From contig CAJFOV010000032.1 in assembly GCA_904397835.1 (NCBI GenBank), forward strand, positions 1-49,894: 49,894 bases of DNA, in the 5' to 3' direction. A program made the translations under genes and the position numbers. Position 1 is the stretch's first letter. Each line of letters begins with the position of its first letter. This DNA is from Candidatus Aristotella avistercoris. GTDB taxonomy: Bacteria > Bacillota > Clostridia > Oscillospirales > Ruminococcaceae. The notes below the pieces were generated by a model. It had not been told where the DNA came from and did no database searches. It was given only the letters and a program-made list of their open reading frames with translations. Positions 40,560 to 48,581 of this stretch are shown here, in pieces.

Positions 40560-41540
40560 ATGAAAAAGCTTGTATCGGTTCTTTTGACCATGGCGCTCTG
40601 TCTGGCCATGCTTGCCGGGTGCAACACAGATTCTGGCGGCTCTGGCGGCGGAGGCGGCGAGACCCGTCTGGTCATTGGCGCAGGCCCCATCGGCGGAGCC
40701 TTCTATCCCATCGCCGGCGGAATCGCCGCCATCATCAACGAGTATGTGGACGGGGTCAACGTCTCTGTCCAGGTCACCGCCGGCGGGGTGGAAAACACCC
40801 GCCTGGTGGGCATGGGGGACGTGGATCTGGCCATCTCCTCCGGCCAGCAGGCCTATGACGCCATCAACAACACCGGCATGTTTGCAGGGGAAAACCTCCA
40901 GCTCAACACCTTGGGGACCCTGCACTCCTCCGTGTGCCAGTTTGTGGTGCTGGCCGACTCTGACATCACCGATGTGACCCAGCTCAAGGGCAAAAAGGTG
41001 GCCATCGGCGAGGCCGGCGGAGGCGCGGAACAGCAGTTTAAGGAGCTGATCCACGCCCTGGGCTGGAGCGATGAGGATGTCAACATGATGTACTTACCCT
41101 ACGATCAGGCCGCAGAGCAGCTTGGTGATGGGCTCATCGACGCCAGCGTGGTCTACTCCGGGACCCCCGCCTCCTCCATCAGCGATCTGGCCAGCCGCCG
41201 GGGCGTGCGCCTGCTGAACCTCACCGAGGAACAGCAGCAGATCTGGAGGGATTCGGTGGATCCCTTCCTGAGCACCTTTGAGATTGTTCCTGCCGGCACC
41301 TACAACGGCATGGAGGTGGATATTTATACCGCGGTGCAGCGCATGGAGTTCAGCTGTTCCAGCGACCTGGATGAGGAACTGGCCTATGAGATCAGCAAGG
41401 CCCTCTATGAACACCTGGATGAGCTCTACACCTACCACGCCTCTGCTCAGAGCATCACCCGCGAGACTGCAGCCGACGTGTTGGGCGCGCCCCTGAACCC
41501 CGGTGCAGAGCGGTACTTTACCGAGGCCGGGCTGATGTAA
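40560..41540 (+). CDS. TAXI family TRAP transporter solute-binding lipoprotein
   Basis: This 326-residue extracytoplasmic binding protein has a signal peptide ending in LAGC (lipobox, Cys about 21) and a Gly/Ser linker. The TAXI signature follows: IGAGPIGGAFYPIAGGIA, VQVTAGGVENTRLV, GDVDLAISSGQQAYDA and LKGKKVAIGEAGGGAE. TAXI proteins feed TRAP permeases, usually with dicarboxylates, 2-oxo acids or aromatic acids. GGGAGG precedes the ATG. The gene heads the long catabolic unit and is separated from its permease by a structured spacer. Confidence 0.94.
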   Translation: MKKLVSVLLTMALCLAMLAGCNTDSGGSGGGGGETRLVIGAGPIGGAFYPIAGGIAAIINEYVDGVNVSVQVTAGGVENTRLVGMGDVDLAISSGQQAYDAINNTGMFAGENLQLNTLGTLHSSVCQFVVLADSDITDVTQLKGKKVAIGEAGGGAEQQFKELIHALGWSDEDVNMMYLPYDQAAEQLGDGLIDASVVYSGTPASSISDLASRRGVRLLNLTEEQQQIWRDSVDPFLSTFEIVPAGTYNGMEVDIYTAVQRMEFSCSSDLDEELAYEISKALYEHLDELYTYHASAQSITRETAADVLGAPLNPGAERYFTEAGLM

Positions 41541-41554
41541 GCCACCGGCCACCA

Positions 41555-41642
41555 GGGCCCGGTCCCATACCGGGCCCCGGCCAAATGTCTGCGAGGAACC
41601 ACCAGCAACAGATCCCCACCGGTGCCGCACCGGCGGTTCCTC
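41555..41642 (+). other. mRNA hairpins between binding-protein and permease genes
   Basis: First hairpin: GGGCCCGG (41555-41562) with CCGGGCCC (41570-41577). Second: GAGGAACC (41593-41600) with GGTTCCTC (41635-41642) enclosing CCGGTG/CACCGG. Neither has a T-tract. They probably protect the binding-protein mRNA from 3' decay, as in many transport operons. Confidence 0.6.
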
Positions 41643-41664
41643 CCAACCAACAAAGGAGAAAACT

Positions 41665-43569
41665 ATGGCTACTACCACTGCGAACGAAAAGTCCTGGCAG
41701 AGCGTGTTATCCAAGGTGGTATTTGTCTTGGCCCTGCTGGGCGGCCTGTTGCACGTGTACAACAGCGCCTTTGGAACCATTTCCGCCTTTCAGATGCGGC
41801 CCCTGCACCTGGGGATCGTAGGAATTTTGGCGGTCTTTATGGATTATCTCTCCGTCAAGGAGAGCAAGCACCCCAAGCTCCACATTCTGGTGAACACCGC
41901 CATTCTGGTGTGTGTGATCCTGGGTGTCAGCGAGCTTTTGATGAACTACGCCGAGATTGCCAACGCCGCTGGCGTGGTCTCCAACCGGGTGGTCATCTGC
42001 TGCACCCTGCTGGTTATTGCCATCCTGTACATGACCACCCGCAAGGTGGGCAAGGCCCTGGCCATTGTGGCGCTGGTCTTTTTGCTCTACGCCCTGCTGG
42101 GGCAGTATCTCCCCGGGGCTCTGGGCCACAGGGGCTACAGTTTTTCCAGGCTGATGTACTTTTTGTATGTCAACGGCAACGGCATCTTTGGCGTGCCCAT
42201 CGATACCTCCGCCCGGTACCTGGTGCTCTTTATGATTATGGGCGAGTTCATTGAGCTCAGCGGCACCAGCAAGCTGTTTATGGCCGCGGCGGACTTTGTG
42301 GCCAGCAAGCTGCGGGGCGGGGCGGCAAAATCCTCCGTGGTGGCCAGCGCCCTGTTTGGCTGCATCTCCGGCACCCCCATTGCCAACGTCATGGTCACCG
42401 GAGCCTTCACCATCCCCATGATGAAGAAGAGCGGTTTTCAGGATGAGTTTGCCGCAGGGGTGGAGGCCACCGCCTCCACAGGGGGCCTGATTATGCCCCC
42501 CATGATGGGCGCCGCCGCCTTTATTATGGCGGAACTGCTGGGCATCAGCTACGGGGCCATTATGTTGGCCGCCGTGATCCCGGCCCTGCTCTACTACTTT
42601 TCCATCTATCTGTCCATCGATTTTTACTCCGCCAAACACGGTATCCAGCGGGTCCAAGGCATCGATATGGCCGATGTCAAGCGGCGCATCAAGCTCTATG
42701 CCCACACCATCATCCCCCTGGTGGTCTTTGTGGTCAGCGTGATCATGGGCTACTCGGTGTTCCGCAGCGCCATCCTCTGTATCGTCCTCACCCCCATTGT
42801 GGCGGCCCTCCGCAAGGAGACCCGCATGTCCGTCATGGATATTCTCAAGGGCTTTGCCAACGGCATGAAGTCCACCGTCAGCCTGGGGGCCGCCTGTGCC
42901 TGCGCCGGCATCATTGTGGGCGTGGTCTCTCTGACGGGCTTTGGCTTCTCCTTTGCGGAGCTGCTGGGTCTGTTTAACCAGGTTCCCATTGTGGCCCTGC
43001 TCATCACCATGCTGGTCTGCTTGATTATGGGCATGGGCATGCCCGCTGTGGCCTCCTATATGATCACGGCCACCATTGCGGCACCCACCCTCATTGAGAT
43101 GGGCTTTTTGCCCATTGCCGTGCACATGTTCATCTTCTACTTCTCCAGCTTCTCCTCTGTGACCCCGCCTGTGGCCCTGGCCAGCTATGCGGCGGCAGGG
43201 CTTGCCCGCACCAACCCCATGAAGACGGGGTGGGAGGCCTTCAAACTGGCCCTGGTGGCCTTCTTGGCCCCCTACTTCTTCATCTACTCCCCAGAGCTCA
43301 TCGCCCAAGGCGATCTGTTCAGCACGCTGCAGGTGTTCCTGGCAGCCATCGTGGGTACCATCTCCTTTGTCTGCGGCGTGAGAGGCTACCTGTGGGGCGG
43401 AGAGGTGAAAAATATCCTCCTGCGGGCCGTGCTGTTTGTGGGCGGCGGCCTGATGATCATGCCCGGCCTTGTCACCGACCTCATCGGCCTTGGCATGCTG
43501 GCGGCGGTGATTGTCATTGTCAAGATCCAGCGCAAGGGGCAGAACACCCAAACACCGGCCGTCTCCTAG
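41665..43569 (+). CDS. TRAP transporter fused permease (small and large subunits joined)
   Basis: This 634-residue polytopic membrane protein joins the four-helix DctQ-like part (about 1-190) to the DctM-like part. Typical DctM blocks are GEFIELSGTSKLFMAAADF, SALFGCISGTPIANVMVTGAFTIPMMKK, VEATASTGGLIMPPMMGAAAFIMAELLG and MGMGMPAVASYMITATIAAPTL. It uses the Na+ or H+ gradient to import the ligand caught by the TAXI protein. AAAGGAG precedes the ATG. The C-terminal LRAVLFVGGGLMIMPG segment is common in TAXI-type permeases. Confidence 0.95.
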   Translation: MATTTANEKSWQSVLSKVVFVLALLGGLLHVYNSAFGTISAFQMRPLHLGIVGILAVFMDYLSVKESKHPKLHILVNTAILVCVILGVSELLMNYAEIANAAGVVSNRVVICCTLLVIAILYMTTRKVGKALAIVALVFLLYALLGQYLPGALGHRGYSFSRLMYFLYVNGNGIFGVPIDTSARYLVLFMIMGEFIELSGTSKLFMAAADFVASKLRGGAAKSSVVASALFGCISGTPIANVMVTGAFTIPMMKKSGFQDEFAAGVEATASTGGLIMPPMMGAAAFIMAELLGISYGAIMLAAVIPALLYYFSIYLSIDFYSAKHGIQRVQGIDMADVKRRIKLYAHTIIPLVVFVVSVIMGYSVFRSAILCIVLTPIVAALRKETRMSVMDILKGFANGMKSTVSLGAACACAGIIVGVVSLTGFGFSFAELLGLFNQVPIVALLITMLVCLIMGMGMPAVASYMITATIAAPTLIEMGFLPIAVHMFIFYFSSFSSVTPPVALASYAAAGLARTNPMKTGWEAFKLALVAFLAPYFFIYSPELIAQGDLFSTLQVFLAAIVGTISFVCGVRGYLWGGEVKNILLRAVLFVGGGLMIMPGLVTDLIGLGMLAAVIVIVKIQRKGQNTQTPAVS

Positions 43570-43593
43570 GAGCGGCGGTCAGGAGGAAATGTT

Positions 43594-44238
43594 ATGTTTG
43601 ATTTGACCGATCAAAATGTCTGCCTGCTCATCATCGACATGCAGAACGAGTTCCTGAGCCCCAACGGCTACTTTGCTCTGAAACAGGGCTGGCCGGTGGA
43701 GTCCTTCCAGGGCTGCATCACCCAGTGTCAAAAGCTCCACCGGGCCGCCCAGGAGAGCGGCTGCCGGGTGATCTACACCGCCACTGGCTATTCCCCCGAC
43801 GGCAGCGACTCCTACGTGGCCTGCCACACCATCCTGCCCACCATCTTTATTGAGCCGGATGGGCGGCCCCGCACCACCGATGCCGCCGTGGTCAAGGGCA
43901 GCTGGGGAGCGCAGATCATTCCAGAGCTGGCCCCCGCCGGGGAGGACTATGTAATCCACAAGCGCCGGTTCAACGCCTTCTACCAGACGGAGCTGGAACA
44001 CATGCTCCGCTGCTGGAAGGTGGATACCCTGCTGGTCTGCGGCATGATCACCGAGGTGTGCGTGGAGAGCACCATCCGGGAGGCATTTGTCCGGGGCTTT
44101 GACGTGCTGGAGGTCCGGGACGCCGTGGGCAGCTGGAACCAGCAGCGCCACGAGGCCAGCCTGCAGGCGGTGGACTTCAGCTTTGGGCGGGTCATCGATA
44201 CCCAGACTGCGCTGGAGCTGCTTGCCGCCCGCAGATAG
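43594..44238 (+). CDS. Isochorismatase-like cysteine hydrolase
   Basis: This 214-residue enzyme has the Asp-Lys-Cys triad of the isochorismatase-like amidohydrolases. Asp is in LLIIDMQNEF (about 15), Lys in IHKRRFNAFY (about 114) and Cys in GMITEVCVEST (about 154). Relatives hydrolyse amides or carbamates such as nicotinamide, maleamate, ureidoacrylate, biuret and N-carbamoylsarcosine. It lies 24 bp after the permease gene with AGGAGG upstream. Given the Cys, amide hydrolysis is much more likely than vinyl-ether cleavage. The specific substrate is unknown. Confidence 0.92.
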   Translation: MFDLTDQNVCLLIIDMQNEFLSPNGYFALKQGWPVESFQGCITQCQKLHRAAQESGCRVIYTATGYSPDGSDSYVACHTILPTIFIEPDGRPRTTDAAVVKGSWGAQIIPELAPAGEDYVIHKRRFNAFYQTELEHMLRCWKVDTLLVCGMITEVCVESTIREAFVRGFDVLEVRDAVGSWNQQRHEASLQAVDFSFGRVIDTQTALELLAARR

Positions 44239-44284
44239 CCTGTGAACCGCACTTTTCCAACTTGGTCTGTACCAATCTTTCCAA

Positions 44285-44320
44285 TCCACCTGGAACCAAG
44301 CGATGTCCCTTCCAGGTGGA
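44285..44320 (+). other. Inverted repeat between two hydrolase genes
   Basis: TCCACCTGGAA (44285-44295) and TTCCAGGTGGA (44310-44320) are perfect 11-bp arms with a 14-nt loop, in a 119-bp spacer. No T-tract follows, so it may be an mRNA-stability or processing element. Confidence 0.55.
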
Positions 44321-44357
44321 GTTTGGCAACATCACAACAGCAAAGGAGCGGAAAACC

Positions 44358-45446
44358 ATGGCTAGAAAAATTATGGATGCCTTCATCAAAGATATCAACA
44401 GCATGGGGGACATTGTCTTTGGCCACTGGATGCCCCGCATGGTGGTGGCCGGCGTGGATATGAACGACGTGCTGCGCATCCGGGGCCAGAACCCCACCTG
44501 GCAGCAGTGGCCCGGTCTATGGGAACAGCTGGGCGATGAGCACCAGGCCCGCGGGGACCGGGAACTGGCGGCCGGCCACACCCTCACCGCTGGGCAGGCC
44601 TACCGCATGGCAAACCTGGCCTACCACTATGGGCACTTTATGCTCTTTGACCGGCCGGCTCTCAAGGAAACACTCATGCGCAAGAGCATGGCCGCGCTGG
44701 ATAAGGGGCTGCCCTACCAGCGGTACCCGGGCAGGCGGGTCTATCTGCCCTGCGGGCCGTGGCAGATCCCCACCCTGGTCTTTGAGCACCCCCAGGCCGG
44801 CGGCCGGCTGGTGCTCCTCACCGGCGGGGCCGACGCCAACAAGGAGGAGATGCTCAGCTTTGCCGACGTGTTTTTGGACCGCAACCTTTCGGTGCTCATT
44901 ATGGATGGCCCCGGCCAGGGGGAGGCGGCCTACACGGCACCCTACCGACGCTCCACCCACAAGCAGTTTGTGGACACCACCGTGGACTACATCCACCAGC
45001 TGGGCTACACCAAACTGGCAGTAGGGGGCATCAGCATGGGCGGCCACTTCTGTCCCAGGGCTGCGGCGGTGAACCACAGCTTCCAAGCGGCCTTTGGCGT
45101 GGGCGGTCCCTTTGACATGCGGGACCTGACCACCAAGATGGATACCCTCTTTTTGGGGGACTTTGGCCACGTCATGGGCACCGATGACCTGGATGAACTG
45201 GAGGCCCTCACCGCCCAGGAGTGCACCCTGGCGGACGTCATTGCGGACCTCACCTGCCCGCTGATGATCCTCCACGGGGACAAGGACCGGATCTGCGACT
45301 ATGAGCAGTCCAAGGAGATTGTGGAGAAGAGCAGCTCCGTGGAGCCCCACCTCATCATCATTGAAGACGGCAACCACGTCTGCAACAACTACGTCTACAA
45401 ATACCGCCCGGTGATCGCAGACTGGCTGGTGGAAAAGCTGGTATAG
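44358..45446 (+). CDS. Alpha/beta hydrolase, FrsA / dihydroxypseudooxynicotine-hydrolase-like
   Basis: This 362-residue protein has a long helical N-terminal region (about 1-130) followed by an alpha/beta hydrolase core. Its triad is Ser in GGISMGGHF, Asp in LHGDKDRI and His in EDGNHVCNN, with TGGADANKEE as oxyanion loop. The architecture resembles 2,6-dihydroxypseudooxynicotine hydrolase, a C-C bond hydrolase, and FrsA-like esterases. The start is the ATG at 44358 after AAAGGAG. In the unit it follows the amidohydrolase and precedes the LeuA-like enzyme, so it may release an acyl fragment by C-C or ester cleavage. The exact reaction is unknown. Confidence 0.87.
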   Translation: MARKIMDAFIKDINSMGDIVFGHWMPRMVVAGVDMNDVLRIRGQNPTWQQWPGLWEQLGDEHQARGDRELAAGHTLTAGQAYRMANLAYHYGHFMLFDRPALKETLMRKSMAALDKGLPYQRYPGRRVYLPCGPWQIPTLVFEHPQAGGRLVLLTGGADANKEEMLSFADVFLDRNLSVLIMDGPGQGEAAYTAPYRRSTHKQFVDTTVDYIHQLGYTKLAVGGISMGGHFCPRAAAVNHSFQAAFGVGGPFDMRDLTTKMDTLFLGDFGHVMGTDDLDELEALTAQECTLADVIADLTCPLMILHGDKDRICDYEQSKEIVEKSSSVEPHLIIIEDGNHVCNNYVYKYRPVIADWLVEKLV

Positions 45447-45511
45447 CCCCCAAAGGGGCCCTTCCGGCACGGGACGAGACGCATGGAACCCCATGCAGTA
45501 AGGAGTGACAC

Positions 45512-46717
45512 ATGAAGCAGAGCTATTACAGAGAGAACGCCTGGTGGGCCAGCCCCTTCAACGAACGGGAGGAGGTCGTGCAGGCCAGCCGTCCCAAACA
45601 GCCTGTCATCATCCACGACGCCACCCTGCGGGACGGGGAACAGACCCCCGGCGTGGTCTTCTCTGCAGACGACAAGCTGCGCATCGCCGAAAAGCTGGTG
45701 GAGGTGGGGGTCACCCGCATCGAGGCGGGCATGCCGGCCGTGTCCAAATCGGACTACAGCGCCATTGCACAAATCTGCAAGCGCTTCCCCCAGGCGGAGA
45801 TCTACGCCTTTGTCCGGGCCACCAAGGGGGACATTGACATGGCCCTGGACTGTGGGGCCAAAGGGGTGGTCATTGAGATCCCCATCGGCTACCCCAAGCT
45901 CAAGTATCAATTTGGCTGGACCTGGGAGCAGGTCCTGGAGAAGAGCGCCCAGTGCATCCAGTATGCCCAGAGCAAGGGGCTCCGGGCGGTATACTTCCCC
46001 TACGATGCCACCCGGGCCAGGCCAGAGGACCTGGAGCAACTGCTGACCGCCCTGCGGGAGCAGGCCTGCCCCGATGCCATCGGCGTTGTGGACACCATGG
46101 GCTGTGCCCTGCCCCAGACCATCCAGTTTTTGGTCAAGTGGTACAAGGAAAAGATGGGCGGCATTCCGGTGGAGGTCCACACCCACAACGACTTTGGCAT
46201 GGCCGTGGCCACAGAGCTGGCGGGCATTGCCGCCGGGGCCGATGTGGTCCACGCCTGTGTCAACGGCCTGGGGGAGCGCACCGGCAACGCCCCCCTGGAG
46301 GAGCTGATCCTGGCCATGAACATCCTCCTGGGGATGGATACCCCCTATCATATGGACCACCTGCTGGAGCTGTGCCACCTGGTGGAGGGGCTCTCCGGCA
46401 TCCCCTGCGCCCCCAACAAGCCCTTTGTGGGCGCACGCAACTACACCCGGGAGTCCGGCATCGGGGTGGATCTGGTGGTGCAGCAGCCCCTGGCCATGTT
46501 TGCCACCGACCCCCGGTACTTCCACCGCCAGGCGGACATTGTGCTGGGCAAAAAGAGCGGGCGGGCCTCGGTGGCCTACTACCTCCACCAGCTGGGCCTG
46601 CAGGCCGACCGGGACCAGGAGGCGGAGATTTTGGACCGGGTCAAGGCCAGGGGCATGGAGAAGAAGGCCCTGCTCACCATGGAGGAGTTCCGCACCATTG
46701 TGGATCAGGTCCTCTGA
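45512..46717 (+). CDS. DRE-TIM metallolyase, homocitrate/isopropylmalate-synthase-like
   Basis: This is a 401-residue TIM-barrel enzyme. The DRE motif is HDATLRDGEQTPGV, and the metal-binding HxH is in EVHTHNDFGMAVA. NGLGERTGNAPLEE, typical of LeuA/NifV/HMG-CoA-lyase relatives, follows. It lacks the LeuA C-terminal regulatory domain and is near NifV in length. Such enzymes condense acetyl-CoA with a 2-oxo acid or cleave the reverse way. No nif or leu genes are present, so the substrate is probably a 2-oxo acid made by this pathway. AAGGAG precedes the ATG. The unusual N-terminal extension (about 1-30; YYRENAWWASPFNE) is also worth noting. Confidence 0.87.
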   Translation: MKQSYYRENAWWASPFNEREEVVQASRPKQPVIIHDATLRDGEQTPGVVFSADDKLRIAEKLVEVGVTRIEAGMPAVSKSDYSAIAQICKRFPQAEIYAFVRATKGDIDMALDCGAKGVVIEIPIGYPKLKYQFGWTWEQVLEKSAQCIQYAQSKGLRAVYFPYDATRARPEDLEQLLTALREQACPDAIGVVDTMGCALPQTIQFLVKWYKEKMGGIPVEVHTHNDFGMAVATELAGIAAGADVVHACVNGLGERTGNAPLEELILAMNILLGMDTPYHMDHLLELCHLVEGLSGIPCAPNKPFVGARNYTRESGIGVDLVVQQPLAMFATDPRYFHRQADIVLGKKSGRASVAYYLHQLGLQADRDQEAEILDRVKARGMEKKALLTMEEFRTIVDQVL

Positions 46718-46739
46718 GCCAGACGAAGGAGATGACGTG

Positions 46740-47507
46740 ATGTACCGTATCATTGATATCAGCCTGCCCCACGAGAACGGGGCCACGGAGCCCTATCCGC
46801 CGGTGCTGGAGTTCTCCGACCACCAGGCGGGGGCCGCCCGGCTGGCAAAGCTGGCCGGGGTCCAGGCCCAGGACTTCCCCCACGGCATGGCCCTGGCTAC
46901 CGACCGGATCTCCGGCAGCAGCCACTCGGGCACCCACATCGACGCACCCCTCCACTACGCACCCGTCAGCGAGGGGAAGCCCTCCAAATCGGTGGACCAG
47001 GTGCCCTTGGAGTGGTGCTTTGGCCCGGGGGTCATCCTGGATATGCGGCACAAGGCCCCCGGCGAGGAGATCACCTCCCAGGATCTGCAGCAGGCTCTGG
47101 ACCAGATGGGCTACACCCTCCAGCCCCTGGACATTGTGCTGCTGCAGACCGGCTGCGACCGATACTGGGGCACGGACACCAAGACCTACCTTGCCATGCA
47201 GTCCGGCCTTGGCATCGATGGCCTGGACTGGCTGCTGGACCGGGGCGTGCGGACCATCGGCATTGACGCCTGGACCCTGGACCGGCCGGTGGGGGCCATG
47301 GCCCAGACCTATCGGGAGACTGGGGACAACCGGGTCCTGTGGGCCACCCACCTCCACGGCCGGCAGCGGGAGTACATCCAGATTGAAAAGCTGTGCAACC
47401 TGGACGCCATTCCCCAAAAACATGGCTTTTGGGTGTCCGCCCTGCCGGTCAAATTCAAGGGAGCCACGGCGGCCTGGTGCCGGGCGGTGGCCATTCTGCA
47501 GGAGTGA
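46740..47507 (+). CDS. Cyclase-family (kynurenine-formamidase-like) metal hydrolase
   Basis: This 255-residue protein belongs to PF04199. The metal-binding signature HxGTHxDxPxH is complete in SHSGTHIDAPLH, and DISLPHENG at the N-terminus is usual. Characterised members open amide or lactam rings or cleave N-formyl groups (kynurenine formamidase, isatin hydrolase). The ATG at 46740 follows AAGGAG by seven bases and starts 22 bp after the LeuA-like gene, so they are co-transcribed. Near the end HGFWVSALPVKFKGATAAWCRAVAIL is typical for the family. Ring opening of the imported compound is a plausible but unproven role. Confidence 0.9.
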   Translation: MYRIIDISLPHENGATEPYPPVLEFSDHQAGAARLAKLAGVQAQDFPHGMALATDRISGSSHSGTHIDAPLHYAPVSEGKPSKSVDQVPLEWCFGPGVILDMRHKAPGEEITSQDLQQALDQMGYTLQPLDIVLLQTGCDRYWGTDTKTYLAMQSGLGIDGLDWLLDRGVRTIGIDAWTLDRPVGAMAQTYRETGDNRVLWATHLHGRQREYIQIEKLCNLDAIPQKHGFWVSALPVKFKGATAAWCRAVAILQE

Positions 47508-47775
47508 CCCACCGCTCACTGCGATAGCACCCTCGGGATAGACTTTGTCGAGACGACTTCTGTAACTTTTCTACGATAAAGTCGTGCGCCCCATTGGTCT
47601 TGAATCAGAAAGATTTTGTCCCGTCATATCTTTTGTTTCTTTCATGGATTTGATTGTTGGGTATTCATCTTAGAATACCCAACAATCCATATTTTTCAAA
47701 TCTTCAAGGGGTCATATAGTGGTGCCCATCGTCAAAGGAGTTCATAAAAGGGGCCTTGTTTTCTAATTTTAGGCA
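47508..47775. other. AT-richer interruption with a 14-bp inverted repeat
   Basis: Base composition shifts here to lower GC than on either side and stays low until about 48470. A perfect inverted repeat, ATTGTTGGGTATTC (47653-47666) with its complement at 47673-47686 and a 6-nt loop, is followed by CCATATTTTTC. It may terminate the catabolic unit. No ORF with a ribosome binding site was seen. Confidence 0.55.
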
Positions 47776-47810
47776 TAAAAAAGCAGGAAGGCCGTCTATG
47801 GCTTTCCTGC
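47776..47810 (-). terminator. Terminator of the DUF3592-like gene
   Basis: On the minus strand, GCAGGAAAGCC pairs with GGCCTTCCTGC (one wobble pair), has a 6-nt loop, and is followed by six T. Confidence 0.85.
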
Positions 47811-47900
47811 TCGGTGGTACCACTGTGAAGGCAGCGGTTATTGCATTGTGGTTGCGTTCTGCAAACTAGGGTTTATCATTCGTGGAGCTGTTTTATCGGT

Positions 47901-48336
47901 CTAACCAAGCCACACAAGAACGCCAACAAATAGACCACATGCTACAGCTACACTTCCTAAAATCAAACAGACCGCAGAAGAAACGATATCTTCTTTGTAG
48001 CCATCGATATAGCTATCCTTTGGGTAATTTTCATCGTACCAAACTTTTACTTGGTCCCCTCTTTTGTATTGACAATATGTTGTTCCGAAGTTAATTTCAA
48101 CCCTTATCACCTCATTGCCAACCACATATTCATAAGTTGGAAAATACGCACGGCGTCTTTGGGTTCTCATTGAAGCAATGCTTACGATCTTTCCATCTGT
48201 TTGTGATAAGCATCTGCGCTTTTTATCCCTGTTGGTTTTAAAATGAGAATATCCCTGTCTTGCAAAAATGCCACCTATCAAACAAAAACATCAACGGAAA
48301 AACAATTCCAACCATAATTTTTTCAACCAATCCCAT
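47901..48336 (-). pseudogene. Frameshifted DUF3592-like membrane protein gene
   Basis: The downstream frame (47901-48281) encodes a basic region, a beta-rich YEYVVGNEVIRVEINFGTTYC...YDENYP segment typical of DUF3592-like proteins, and a C-terminal transmembrane segment. It lacks a good start. Upstream, in another frame, an ATG at 48336 with GAGGGG 8 bp before it begins MGLVEKIMVGIVFPLMF, the expected first transmembrane segment. Removing one T from the run at about 48283-48287 would join the two frames as ...PLMFLLIGGIFARQGY. The gene is therefore interrupted by a one-base insertion, which may be real or a sequence error. GC is much lower than in the neighbours, suggesting transfer. Confidence 0.75.
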
Positions 48337-48475
48337 AGAATGATCCCCTCATGAAAAGAAAACTTATTGATGTTTCCATTGTATCATTTTTCGTCTGTGT
48401 TTTCCATTTTTATGTGAAAAGGGCGATCCGCCACACATATACTCCCATAAAGATCAGGATACACACTCTCAAAAG
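48337..48475. other. AT-rich divergent spacer
   Basis: It separates the DUF3592-like gene from the amidohydrolase leader. No promoter could be placed with confidence. Confidence 0.4.
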
Positions 48476-48515
48476 GCAGACAGGCGCCCACCAATACTGG
48501 TTGGCGCCTGTCTGC
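48476..48515 (+). other. Large hairpin upstream of the amidohydrolase gene
   Basis: GCAGACAGGCGCC (48476-48488) pairs perfectly with 48503-48515, with ACCA/TGGT inside the loop. It lies about 65-105 bp before the start codon. A second, weaker pairing (CGGGCC/GGCCCG) follows to about 48560. No plus-strand T-tract follows. It may mark the AT-rich island boundary, stabilise the mRNA, or be a minus-strand terminator (tail CTTTTG). Confidence 0.6.
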
Positions 48516-48581
48516 AAAAGCGGGCCTGTGCCACTCCCTGGGAGCGCCACTGCCGGCCCGGAGTACAAGGAGGTTTTACCG

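Noticed and set aside
43594-44238. True isochorismatase of siderophore synthesis
   Set aside because: No siderophore genes are nearby, and the Asp-Lys-Cys triad points to the amide-hydrolysing branch of the family.
47508-47650. Possible transposase or recombinase remnant in the AT-richer patch
   Set aside because: Short frames on the minus strand gave no motif I could identify, and no terminal repeats or target-site duplication were found.
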